A stretch of DNA of 64,000 bases from a bacterium (lineage in GTDB: Bacteria; Hinthialibacterota; Hinthialibacteria; OLB16). The stretch's first letter is position 1. Each line of letters begins with the position of its first letter. Below, piece by piece: positions 42,106 through 49,223 of the stretch. The position numbers were made by a program, and so were the translations under genes. Under the pieces are notes generated by a model. That model was not told the origin of the DNA, did no database searches, and saw only the letters and a program-made list of their open reading frames with translations. The stretch spans positions 112,514 through 176,513 of the forward strand of contig JAJVIK010000019.1 in NCBI GenBank assembly GCA_022072055.1, given 5' to 3'.

Positions 42106-43703
42106 GCGAAATGAAATTCAGAATTCTGATTTGCGACGGGATGGACAAGGAGGGGTTGGCAATCCTCCAACGCGAGCCGGGTTTTGAGGTGGACGCGAGA
42201 AAGTCGATCTCTCGGGAGGATCTGCTTAAAGAGATCGGGACCGCGGACGCCGTGATTGTGCGCAGCGCCTCGCAGATTGACGCCGAAGCCATCGAGGCGG
42301 GCAAGAACCTCAAGGTCGTCGCGCGCGCCGGAGTGGGAATCGACAATGTGGACACCGAGGCCGCCACTCGCCGGGGGATTGTGGTGATGAACACCCCTGA
42401 GGGAAACACAACCTCCGCGGCGGAGCACACCATGGCGCTGATGCTGGCGCTGCTTCGCAATGTTCCCCAGGCCGACGCCACCATGCGCGCGGGGGGGTGG
42501 GATCGCTCCAAGTTTGTCGGTCGCGAGGCCTATGGAAAGGTCCTCGGAATCGTGGGGCTTGGCCGCATCGGCCGCCAGGTGGCCAAGCGCGCGCAAGCTT
42601 TCGAGATGAAGACCATCGGCTACGACCCCTTCTCTTCCCCGGAATCCGCGGCGGCCGACGGGATCGAACTGGTCGATTTGGAGACTCTTTTCCAAACGGC
42701 GGACATTGTGACCCTGCACACCCCCCTCACCGAGGACACCCGAGGGCTGATCAACAGGGAGACGGTCGCGAAGATGAAACGCGGGGCTTTCGTGGTGAAC
42801 ACCGCGCGGGGCCAGCTCGTGGTCGAGGAGGACCTTGCCGAGGCGCTCAAGTCCGGGCAGCTGGCCGGCGCGGCCTTGGATGTCTACCCGGTCGAACCGC
42901 CCAAGGACACCCCCTTCATCGGTTTGCCGAATGTCATCACCACCCCGCACCTGGGCGCGAGCACCAACGAGGCGCAGGTCAATGTCGCGATCTCGGCCGC
43001 CACTCAGGTGGTTGACGCCTTGCTGGACCGCGAGATTCGCAACGCGGTGAACATGCCGCGCCTGGACCCGGAATCGCGCCGCGTGCTCGGGCCCTTCATC
43101 CAAATGGCCGACAAGCTCGGACAGTTCGCCGCTCAAATCACCGAGGGGACGATGGAAAAGATCCTCGTTCACTGCCAGGGGGAGATCACGGCGGTGGACA
43201 CCGCGCCGGTCACCACGGGCGCGCTGCGCGGGGCCATCTCCATCCTGATGCCGGAGACGGTCAACTATGTGAACGCCGGCTTCCTGGCCAAGATGCGCGG
43301 GCTTTCGGTGGAATCGCTCGAGAGCAGCGAGGCCACGGGCTTTACCAGCCTTGTGTCACTCACGATCACAACGAACAAGGCCTCGATCACGGTCGCCGGG
43401 ACCATCTTCAAGGGTCAGGATGTTCCGAGGATCGTTCTGATCGACGACTACCAAGTGGAGGCCCGACCGATAGGCGACCTTTTGCTCATCCGCAACAAGG
43501 ACCTGCCGGGCGTGGTCGGGCATGTGGGCACCGTGCTTTCGCGCAACGGCATCAACATCAACGGCATGTCTCTCGGCCCCAACCGGGACCGTCCGGTCGC
43601 GCTTGAGATCATCAATGTGAACAAGCCTGTTCCGACCGAGGTGATCGAGGAGCTCAAGAAGAGCGAACTGATCCTCTCGGCCACTCCGATCCGAATCCGG
43701 TGA
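42102..43703 (+). CDS. serA: D-3-phosphoglycerate dehydrogenase
   Basis: A 533-residue enzyme that oxidises 3-phosphoglycerate with NAD to 3-phosphohydroxypyruvate, the first step of serine synthesis. It has a D-isomer-specific dehydrogenase core (VVARAGVGIDNVDTEAATRR; Rossmann GIVGLGRIGRQVAKRAQAF; VNTARGQLVVEEDLA; catalytic His in TPHLGASTNEAQ). An intervening ASB domain and a C-terminal ACT domain follow (LLIRNKDLPGVVGHVGTVLS), as in the long (type I) form. The ACT domain usually mediates serine feedback. AAAGGAAC precedes the ATG, which overlaps the CMP-sugar synthetase stop; the next gene overlaps its own stop. Confidence 0.96.
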   Translation: MSEMKFRILICDGMDKEGLAILQREPGFEVDARKSISREDLLKEIGTADAVIVRSASQIDAEAIEAGKNLKVVARAGVGIDNVDTEAATRRGIVVMNTPEGNTTSAAEHTMALMLALLRNVPQADATMRAGGWDRSKFVGREAYGKVLGIVGLGRIGRQVAKRAQAFEMKTIGYDPFSSPESAAADGIELVDLETLFQTADIVTLHTPLTEDTRGLINRETVAKMKRGAFVVNTARGQLVVEEDLAEALKSGQLAGAALDVYPVEPPKDTPFIGLPNVITTPHLGASTNEAQVNVAISAATQVVDALLDREIRNAVNMPRLDPESRRVLGPFIQMADKLGQFAAQITEGTMEKILVHCQGEITAVDTAPVTTGALRGAISILMPETVNYVNAGFLAKMRGLSVESLESSEATGFTSLVSLTITTNKASITVAGTIFKGQDVPRIVLIDDYQVEARPIGDLLLIRNKDLPGVVGHVGTVLSRNGININGMSLGPNRDRPVALEIINVNKPVPTEVIEELKKSELILSATPIRIR

Positions 43704-44788
43704 GCGGGCTGCTTGAGGTTCCGGTCTCGCCTGATTGCGAGGGGTTGCTCCGGAATATCCGCCGCGAGGGGACCCCCGCGCGGACTCACTTCATCGAGCT
43801 CTTTCTGGACCCGGAGGTTCAGGAGGCGGTTTGCGAACGATTCGATCTGCTCTCGGGTCTGGATCCGGGCGACCCTTTTTTCGGGGAGAAACGTCAGGTC
43901 GCGATCCAGACCTTTCTCGGTTACGACTCCGTGCGGTGCGGGCTGGAGGGACTCGCCATGCCCTTGCGGCGCGAGGAGACTCCGGACACCGCCGAGCTCT
44001 CCCGGATGGGTGGACGCTCCTTTGTCGATGAGCACGCCGGCCCGATCACGAGCTGGGAGGAGTTCGAGCGATACCCCTGGCCCGATCCCGAGCGCGCCTC
44101 CACGCGCGCCCTGGAATGGTATGAGGAGCGCCTGCCGGAGGAGATGTGCGTCATCGGCAGCGGAGGGTTCGCGCATTTCGCCGAGTATCTGACCTGGCTC
44201 ATGGGTTACGAGACTCTTTGCCTGGCGCTCTATGATGATCGGGATTTGGTGGCGGCGATCAGCCGGAAGCTGCTCGAGATGTACCGCGTGGTCCTTTCGC
44301 GGATGCTCGCCTTCGACTGTGTCCGGATCATCTGGGGCAGCGACGACATGGGGTTTCGGACCTCCACCCTGATCAGTCCGGATGACCTGCGCGAATTCGT
44401 GCTCCCTGGACACAAAATGTTGGCGGCAATGTCGCACGCGGTGGGGAGGCCATACCTCCTGCACTGCTGCGGTAAGATCGACCTGATCATGGAGGACCTG
44501 ATTGAGGATGTGGGAATCGACGCCAAGCATTCCTTCGAGGACACCATTGAATCGGTGATCGACGCCAAGACGAGATATGGGGATCGGATCGCACTGCTCG
44601 GCGGGATCGATGTGGACTTCCTGTGCCGGGCGGATGAGTCGGCGATCCGAGGGCGAGTCCGCGAGACCTTGGAGGCGTGCCTGCCGGGAGGCGGATATTG
44701 CCTTGGAACAGGAAACAGCGTGGCGAATTACATCCCGCTCGACCATTATTTGTGGATGCTGGACGAGGGGCGGCGATTCACCGCGTAG
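43700..44788 (+). CDS. UroD-superfamily methyltransferase-like protein (MtaA/CmuA type)
   Basis: A 362-residue protein of the uroporphyrinogen decarboxylase superfamily, which also holds corrinoid methyltransferases. It shows zinc-ligand-like His255-x-Cys257 in PYLLHCCGKID and a later Cys334 in GGGYCLGTGNSV, the H-x-C...C pattern of MtaA-type enzymes. The UroD Arg motifs near the N-terminus are absent, so a role in methyl transfer (methylated amine, methanol or methoxy compounds) is more likely than heme synthesis. No corrinoid protein gene is next to it. The GTG start at 43700 overlaps the serA stop, so it is translated from the serA message. Confidence 0.8.
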   Translation: MSGLLEVPVSPDCEGLLRNIRREGTPARTHFIELFLDPEVQEAVCERFDLLSGLDPGDPFFGEKRQVAIQTFLGYDSVRCGLEGLAMPLRREETPDTAELSRMGGRSFVDEHAGPITSWEEFERYPWPDPERASTRALEWYEERLPEEMCVIGSGGFAHFAEYLTWLMGYETLCLALYDDRDLVAAISRKLLEMYRVVLSRMLAFDCVRIIWGSDDMGFRTSTLISPDDLREFVLPGHKMLAAMSHAVGRPYLLHCCGKIDLIMEDLIEDVGIDAKHSFEDTIESVIDAKTRYGDRIALLGGIDVDFLCRADESAIRGRVRETLEACLPGGGYCLGTGNSVANYIPLDHYLWMLDEGRRFTA

Positions 44789-44803
44789 CGCGCCTTGCTC
44801 CGC

Positions 44804-44831
44804 TGGACATCCCGCGGGTCTCTCCTAGAAT
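44804..44831 (+). promoter_or_regulatory. Promoter of the lipoprotein gene at 44895
   Basis: TGGACA (44804-44809), a 16 bp spacer and TAGAAT (44826-44831), both at 5 of 6 consensus positions. The leader carries a perfect 8 bp hairpin CGCGGGCG/CGCCCGCG (44840-44863) about 30 bp before the ATG, which may affect translation. Confidence 0.6.
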
Positions 44832-44894
44832 GAAGGCTGCGCGGGCGCGATCTCACGCCCGCGAAAAACAATCCATCGAAATTGAGGGAATTCC

Positions 44895-45680
44895 ATGTCT
44901 CTTAAAGCCATGCGAGCCTTTTTCGCGCTTTCCGTCGTTGTGTTCCTCATATTGGGCTGCTCCACCGACCCACAGGTCGAGAAGGAAGTGGTCGCTCCCC
45001 CAAGCCGTCCCGCGGTGACAAACCCTCACGGCGGGGATGCGGGGATGGTCGGATCGAGCCACCAGCAAGAAGCGGAATTGGAGAAGAAAGAGGGCGCTCC
45101 GGCTCAGTCCGCGGCGGCGGAAACCGGCGAGTCTCCGGTCCGACCCAAGGAGGGTTATCGAGTGGCCAAGGGAACCGACAGAGGCGGCAGCGGGACCATT
45201 CATTTTCGGATCCCCGAGAATTGGAGCGAAACCAAGCCCGCGACCATGATGCGCGCGCTGCAGGTCAGCATTCCCCCAGCTTCGGGGGATGAGCAAGCCG
45301 GGGAAATCGCCTTCTTTGCCTCGATTGGGGGGAGCGCTCAAGATAACCTGGATCGCTGGATCGGACAATTCAGCCAGCCGGACGGCTCCGATTCCAAGGC
45401 GAAGGCGAAAATTGAGGACCTGGAGGGCGAGCACCACAAGTTCAAGTTGTTGGATCTTTCGGGGACGATGTTGGCGTCCTCGATGCCCGGCGCGGTTGCC
45501 ACACCCGAGCGCGCGGGTTGGCGCTTGCTTGGCAGCATCATTGAGACCCCGAGCGGTCCCTGGTTCCTCAAGGGAGTCGGACCGGAGAAGACCATGGCCG
45601 CGGCGCGCGAACCGTTCATTGAGATGTGCCGCAGCGCGTGCGTGGTGGGGGGTGGGGGGGTCGGACCTCATGGTTTCTGA
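44895..45680 (+). CDS. Predicted lipoprotein of unknown function
   Basis: A 261-residue protein with a signal peptide ending in the lipobox LILGC (about residues 18-22). A low-complexity Pro/Glu/Ala stretch follows, and a compact domain (about 95-250) begins IHFRIPENWSETKPATM, a pattern shared by short conserved lipoproteins annotated only as hypothetical. It has its own promoter at 44804. The C-terminal end runs into a G-rich tract (45645-45660) and might be altered there by a frameshift, because the last residues (VGGGGVGPHGF) look unlike a domain end. No function assigned. Confidence 0.75.
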   Translation: MSLKAMRAFFALSVVVFLILGCSTDPQVEKEVVAPPSRPAVTNPHGGDAGMVGSSHQQEAELEKKEGAPAQSAAAETGESPVRPKEGYRVAKGTDRGGSGTIHFRIPENWSETKPATMMRALQVSIPPASGDEQAGEIAFFASIGGSAQDNLDRWIGQFSQPDGSDSKAKAKIEDLEGEHHKFKLLDLSGTMLASSMPGAVATPERAGWRLLGSIIETPSGPWFLKGVGPEKTMAAAREPFIEMCRSACVVGGGGVGPHGF

Positions 45681-45706
45681 ACCCCTAAAGGTTGGCGCCG
45701 ACTCGA

Positions 45707-46027
45707 ATGGAAGACCAAGAAACGCTTTTTGAGGTTCGCACTCCGCTCGAATTCTCGGTAAGAACTCTTGCAAGATATTGGCGAATCATCTGCTCAGTCA
45801 AGCATCCACTCATGACTGGGAAAGAGGATGAGGTCATGTGGACTCTGGCTTCCCCCGATGAAATCAGATTGAGTAAGGGAGACGAAAGCGTTCATCTCTT
45901 CTACCGTCGGACTGACACAAATCGCTGGCTCTGCGCGGTGGCCAAGCGACTTGATGGGGAGGGTTTCTTGATTACGGCTTACCCAACGGATCGGATAAAG
46001 GAAGGAGAACTCCTGTGGAAGAAGTGA
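45707..46027 (+). CDS. DUF4258 protein, possible toxin-like partner
   Basis: A 106-residue protein resembling DUF4258: an N-terminal helical part, then a beta core (HLFYRRTDTNRWLCAVAKRL) and YPTDRIKEGELLWKK at the end, the motif common in this family. It is AT-richer than its neighbours. It overlaps by 13 bp with the following DUF2283 gene, the usual arrangement for these two families, which are often listed as a toxin-antitoxin-like pair. The ATG at 45707 was preferred over a TTG at 45692. Function unproven. Confidence 0.8.
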   Translation: MEDQETLFEVRTPLEFSVRTLARYWRIICSVKHPLMTGKEDEVMWTLASPDEIRLSKGDESVHLFYRRTDTNRWLCAVAKRLDGEGFLITAYPTDRIKEGELLWKK

Positions 46028-46227
46028 AAGTCTTTCATGACAGGTTGGGAAACACTCTTACGGTGTGGTTTGGAGATCCGAAAGAGGAGTTTATTTGCGA
46101 AGAAACCGGCGAGGAAGTCATTCTTATGAAGGATAGATCGGGGAAGGTCATCGGGTTCGAAAAGCTGAACTTCCTGGGGGAAACGAGGGAGTCAGTCCGA
46201 GTGGCTTTCGAGTCGATCCAGGTTTAG
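46015..46227 (+). CDS. DUF2283 protein, possible antitoxin-like partner
   Basis: A 70-residue protein of the DUF2283 type: YDREADVLY-like start (FHDRLGNTLTVWFG), then EETGEEVILMKDRSGKVIGF, the family pattern. The start is GTG at 46015 with AAGGAG 9 bp upstream, inside the end of the DUF4258 gene, so it is translationally coupled. No DNA-binding domain is seen, so if it is an antitoxin it would act by binding the DUF4258 protein. Low GC suggests transfer together with its partner. Confidence 0.82.
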   Translation: MEEVKVFHDRLGNTLTVWFGDPKEEFICEETGEEVILMKDRSGKVIGFEKLNFLGETRESVRVAFESIQV

Positions 46228-46281
46228 GCCTGTGGGCGTCTCATTGTTTCAGTGGACAACTTCCCTCCGTGAAACGGGATC

Positions 46282-46944
46282 ATGACCCAAGAACTCCAAG
46301 AAGACCTTCTCCCCCTCTTTCCGCTCCCGGTGGTGCTGTATCCCGACATGCACTTGCCGTTGCACGTTTTCGAGGCCCGCTATCGGGAGATGATCGGGTT
46401 TTGCCTCGAGACCGCCACGGAGTTCGGGGTAACCCTCGCGCGGGAGGAGTCGATCGCCTCGGTTGGTTGCAGCGCCGCGGTTCTCAAGGTGGTCAAAGAG
46501 CACCCCAACGGGGAATTCGACATCCTCTCCGTCGGGGTGCGCCGCTTCGAAATCGAGGAGGTTGTGAACGAGAAGGCGTACCTGCAAGCGTTCGTGCGGT
46601 ACATTGAAGACTCGCCCTCGACTGAGGCGGGCGAAACCAGCGACATCATCGATGCGAAGATTGACGAGATCTTCGCCATCCTGGGCGTCCTGGTGAGAAG
46701 GGCGGATGCCGTGGAGAAGCTCCGCAAAGAGGTGGACATGGGGCGCGGCTGCGCCTCTTACATCATCGCCGACAAGATGGGCTTCGACCTGGAGGACCGC
46801 CAAAGAATCCTCGAGCTGTGCTCCGAGCTGGAGCGGTTGGACACAATCCTTGAGATTCTGGCGCGCGCCTCGGAAACGGTGGCTCGGCGCTCCAGGCCGG
46901 GTGAGATGACCTCCGGCGCGAACGGCAAGCACAAACACGCCTAG
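46282..46944 (+). CDS. LON substrate-binding-domain protein
   Basis: A 220-residue protein with only the N-terminal (LAN/PUA-like) domain of Lon protease: LLPLFPLPVVLYPDMHLPLH, FEARYREMI, GVTLA, the core VGVRRFEIEEV and a C-terminal helical bundle (AVEKLRKEVDMGRGCASYII). No ATPase or protease domain follows, so it is a stand-alone member of the LonN family, whose function is unclear; it may act as a substrate adaptor or decoy. It sits alone between the TA-like pair and the convergent sialidase-like gene. Confidence 0.9.
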   Translation: MTQELQEDLLPLFPLPVVLYPDMHLPLHVFEARYREMIGFCLETATEFGVTLAREESIASVGCSAAVLKVVKEHPNGEFDILSVGVRRFEIEEVVNEKAYLQAFVRYIEDSPSTEAGETSDIIDAKIDEIFAILGVLVRRADAVEKLRKEVDMGRGCASYIIADKMGFDLEDRQRILELCSELERLDTILEILARASETVARRSRPGEMTSGANGKHKHA

Positions 46945-46961
46945 CGCGCGAAGCGCTCTGC

Positions 46962-48110
46962 TCAGAGTCCTTCCGCGCTCCAGATGGTCGCGCCAATGTA
47001 GCGCTCCTCTTTCGTGTCATCGCAGAAGTAGTAGACAGTCACGATCTTTCCATCGGGACGCTGGACCGTGCGCGGATAGCCGATGTCCCGACCGCCGCCA
47101 TCATCCCGGAGGATGATTTCCGGTCCCCAACTCTTGCCCCCATCCGCGCTGATTCGGGCATGAATGCCGAACGGTTTCTTCCGCACCCCATAGGTGGTGC
47201 AGATCCTCCCGTCGGCCAAACGAATCATGCTGGGCGGATTCCCTTCCCCCAAGTCCTCAATCGGGGTGCTCAGATAGCGCCAGGTGGAGCCGTTGTCCTC
47301 CGAGATATAAACATCGTTCCAGCGGTGTTTTTCGGTCTCGCTCTTGTCCTCGCGGCGGCGAATCGCGGAGACCAGGGTTGTTTCGGAGAGTCGCACGGTG
47401 GAAGGCATGATCCCAAAGCCAATCGGTTCGTCCATGATCCAAGACACAAACTTCCAGGTCTTGCCCCCATCGGCGGTGCGGATCATGCAGGGGCGCCCCT
47501 CTTCGCCGTTCGACTTGGCGCCGGTCAGGAACAGCATGCAGTCGTGGGGGCCGTTGACAATGTAGTCGGTGCGCGCGGCGAACCCTCCGGGGACCAAATC
47601 GGGCAGACGGTAGGGGCCATCCCAATCGTGGCCTCGATTAGTGGAGATGTAGAAGCGTGAAGGCCCCTTATCCACATCGGTCATTCGTACAGTCATCGCG
47701 AAATCGGTGTGGGTGAAATCAATCCCGCCAGGGCAGTCGGTCCAGGGTTTGGTCTTGAGCCAGGGCGGTTGGATGCCATGGAGGGAGGAGCCTTCGGGGA
47801 TCAGGTCCCCCTTTTCCGCGGGGTTCTCGATGGTCCAGGTTTCCCCTCCATCCTTGCTTCGCGCGAGCAGGTGCTCCTCGGGTTTCTCGCGGTCGATGTG
47901 GTGACGGTCCCCCAGGTCCTTGTACCAGCCACGGCTGAACCCGACCAGGATTTCGTCGCCCCAGATCCAGATCCCGTGGTTGGCCGGCCAACCGCCGAAA
48001 CGGCCCTCTTCCTTGTAGACCACCACATGCTTGGCATCCCTCGGTTTCACCCCCGAGGAATCCGGGCTGGAAACCAGCAACAGGGCTAGGATTGTCTCGA
48101 TTGCGTTCAT
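46962..48110 (-). CDS. BNR-repeat sialidase-like secreted protein
   Basis: A 382-residue protein with a signal peptide (AIETILALLLVSSPDSSG) and a beta-propeller typical of sialidase-like enzymes. Five Asp-box (SxDxGxTW) motifs are visible: SKDGGETW, STNRGHDW, TADGGKTW, SEDNGSTW and SADGGKSW. The Arg-rich triad of true sialidases cannot be placed with confidence; the N-terminal RIP/RLP motif is not seen. It may therefore be a neuraminidase-fold hydrolase or glycan-binding protein. Its regulation is unknown. It is convergent with the LON gene. Confidence 0.85.
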   Translation of the reverse strand: MNAIETILALLLVSSPDSSGVKPRDAKHVVVYKEEGRFGGWPANHGIWIWGDEILVGFSRGWYKDLGDRHHIDREKPEEHLLARSKDGGETWTIENPAEKGDLIPEGSSLHGIQPPWLKTKPWTDCPGGIDFTHTDFAMTVRMTDVDKGPSRFYISTNRGHDWDGPYRLPDLVPGGFAARTDYIVNGPHDCMLFLTGAKSNGEEGRPCMIRTADGGKTWKFVSWIMDEPIGFGIMPSTVRLSETTLVSAIRRREDKSETEKHRWNDVYISEDNGSTWRYLSTPIEDLGEGNPPSMIRLADGRICTTYGVRKKPFGIHARISADGGKSWGPEIILRDDGGGRDIGYPRTVQRPDGKIVTVYYFCDDTKEERYIGATIWSAEGL

Positions 48111-48255
48111 GGCCTCGCGCTCCGATCCCGAAAAGGTGAACCACCATAGCGGGGAAACCCACCGAGTTGAACCGTGTAGGAGCTATCAGTTCGCCGTGCG
48201 CCCACTCCATTCCCCGAGATCCGGCTCCCGCAGGCGCAATCACCAAAAAAAAGGG

Positions 48256-48284
48256 TTGACATCGGGCCAAACGAAGAGTACTCT
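48256..48284 (+). promoter_or_regulatory. Promoter of the membrane-protein/regulator operon (48331)
   Basis: A perfect TTGACA (48256-48261), a 17 bp spacer and TACTCT (48279-48284). The -10 box lies inside the first operator palindrome. The leader to the ATG at 48331 includes GAAAGGAGAG as ribosome-binding site. Confidence 0.75.
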
Positions 48285-48301
48285 ACTATACAGAGTACTC
48301 T
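48275..48301 (+). promoter_or_regulatory. Double palindromic operator AGAGTACTCT x2
   Basis: The self-complementary decamer AGAGTACTCT occurs at 48275-48284 and again at 48292-48301, separated by the 7 bp ACTATAC (17 bp centre to centre). The first covers the -10 box and the second the transcript start region. This is the layout of a repressor site for the winged-helix protein encoded at the end of the same operon. Confidence 0.75.
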
Positions 48302-48330
48302 GAATCTTTACAGACGAAAGGAGAGACGAG

Positions 48331-48897
48331 ATGGAGATCTCACGAGAAACGGCACAAGAATCCATGCGCGTGATTGAGCAGGCGGTCAACCGAACCCGCC
48401 TGGCGCGGGATTGGGGCTGGTCGGATGTGATCCTGATGGTCTGGGGAGCGGTCTGGATCTTCGCTTTTCTGGGAAATCACTTCCTCCCGGAGATGGCGTG
48501 GGCATTCTGGATGATCGGGGTCTCGGTCGGCATTCTCGGAACAGTGCTCGTGAATCTGCGAATGGCGGAGCGAGTTCAGTCCGAGGACTCTTCGAGGATC
48601 GGGTATTTCTGGTATTCCCTGTTCCTCTTTGTGTTCCTGGAAATCGCGGTCATCCAACCGATCGAGAGCATCCAAGTCAACGCGTTCATCTGCCTGCAGA
48701 TCATGCTGGCGTATGTGGTTCTCGGGCTGTGGGTGGACAGCAAGGGCCTCATCGCGCTGGGAGGAGCGATCACCTTCTTTGTACTTGTGGGCTACTTCCT
48801 GCTCCAACCCTACTACTACCTTTGGATGGCTCTGACTGGCGGCGTCACCCTCTTGGGAAGCGGAATCCAAGCGCGACTGAGGATGCGACGGCCATGA
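48331..48897 (+). CDS. Five- to six-segment membrane protein paired with regulator
   Basis: A 188-residue integral membrane protein with a short cytoplasmic N-terminus and hydrophobic segments such as VILMVWGAVWIFAFLGNHFL, FWMIGVSVGILGTVLVNLRM and FICLQIMLAYVVLGLWV. No known family was recognised. It overlaps the regulator gene by 4 bp (ATGA), has its own promoter/operator (48256-48301) and has a good GGAGA site. It corresponds in position to the membrane protein at 5748-6473. Confidence 0.8.
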   Translation: MEISRETAQESMRVIEQAVNRTRLARDWGWSDVILMVWGAVWIFAFLGNHFLPEMAWAFWMIGVSVGILGTVLVNLRMAERVQSEDSSRIGYFWYSLFLFVFLEIAVIQPIESIQVNAFICLQIMLAYVVLGLWVDSKGLIALGGAITFFVLVGYFLLQPYYYLWMALTGGVTLLGSGIQARLRMRRP

Positions 48898-49187
48898 AAG
48901 ATCTCGATCCAGTCATCCACCAACCGGTGCGACTTGGTCTGATGGCCTCCCTGATGTCACTGGCCCCAAAGGAGAAAGTCGACTTCACTCACCTCCGTGA
49001 GGTTCTGAAGCTGACCGACGGCAACCTTGGGGCGCACCTCCTCAAGCTGGAGGAGGCGGGGTACATCCAGGTGGACAAGACCTTTGTGGGACGGAAGCCC
49101 AAGTCGTTCATCAGCGCGACCAGCAAGGGGCGCGCCGCTTTCGAGGAGCATGTCGAGGCGCTTGAGGAAATCCTGTATGGGAGTTAA
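48894..49187 (+). CDS. Winged-helix transcriptional regulator (HTH_34-like)
   Basis: A 97-residue winged-helix protein related to the one at 5442-5744: LDPVIHQPVRLGLMASLMSL, DFTHLREVLKLTDGNLGAHL (helix-turn-helix), and EEAGYIQVDKTFVGRKPKSF then TSKGRAAFEEH. No ligand-binding domain. It overlaps the membrane protein stop as ATGA, so both are made together, and it probably binds the AGAGTACTCT palindromes at 48275-48301 and represses the promoter. This autoregulation is inferred from position and symmetry. Confidence 0.92.
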   Translation: MKDLDPVIHQPVRLGLMASLMSLAPKEKVDFTHLREVLKLTDGNLGAHLLKLEEAGYIQVDKTFVGRKPKSFISATSKGRAAFEEHVEALEEILYGS

Positions 49188-49194
49188 GCCGAGA

Positions 49195-49220
49195 GCCAGG
49201 GGACGCCGCCCACCCCTGGC
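49195..49220. terminator. Hairpin between convergent regulator and cyclase genes
   Basis: An 8 bp stem GCCAGGGG/CCCCTGGC (49195-49202 with 49213-49220) and a 10-base loop, 8 bp after the regulator stop. It could end transcription from either side, though no T run follows. Confidence 0.5.
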
Positions 49221-49223
49221 CGC

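Noticed and set aside
45640-45665. Frameshift in the G-rich tract at the end of the lipoprotein gene
   Set aside because: Possible, but the frame reaches a stop 20 bp later and no continuing domain is seen in another frame.
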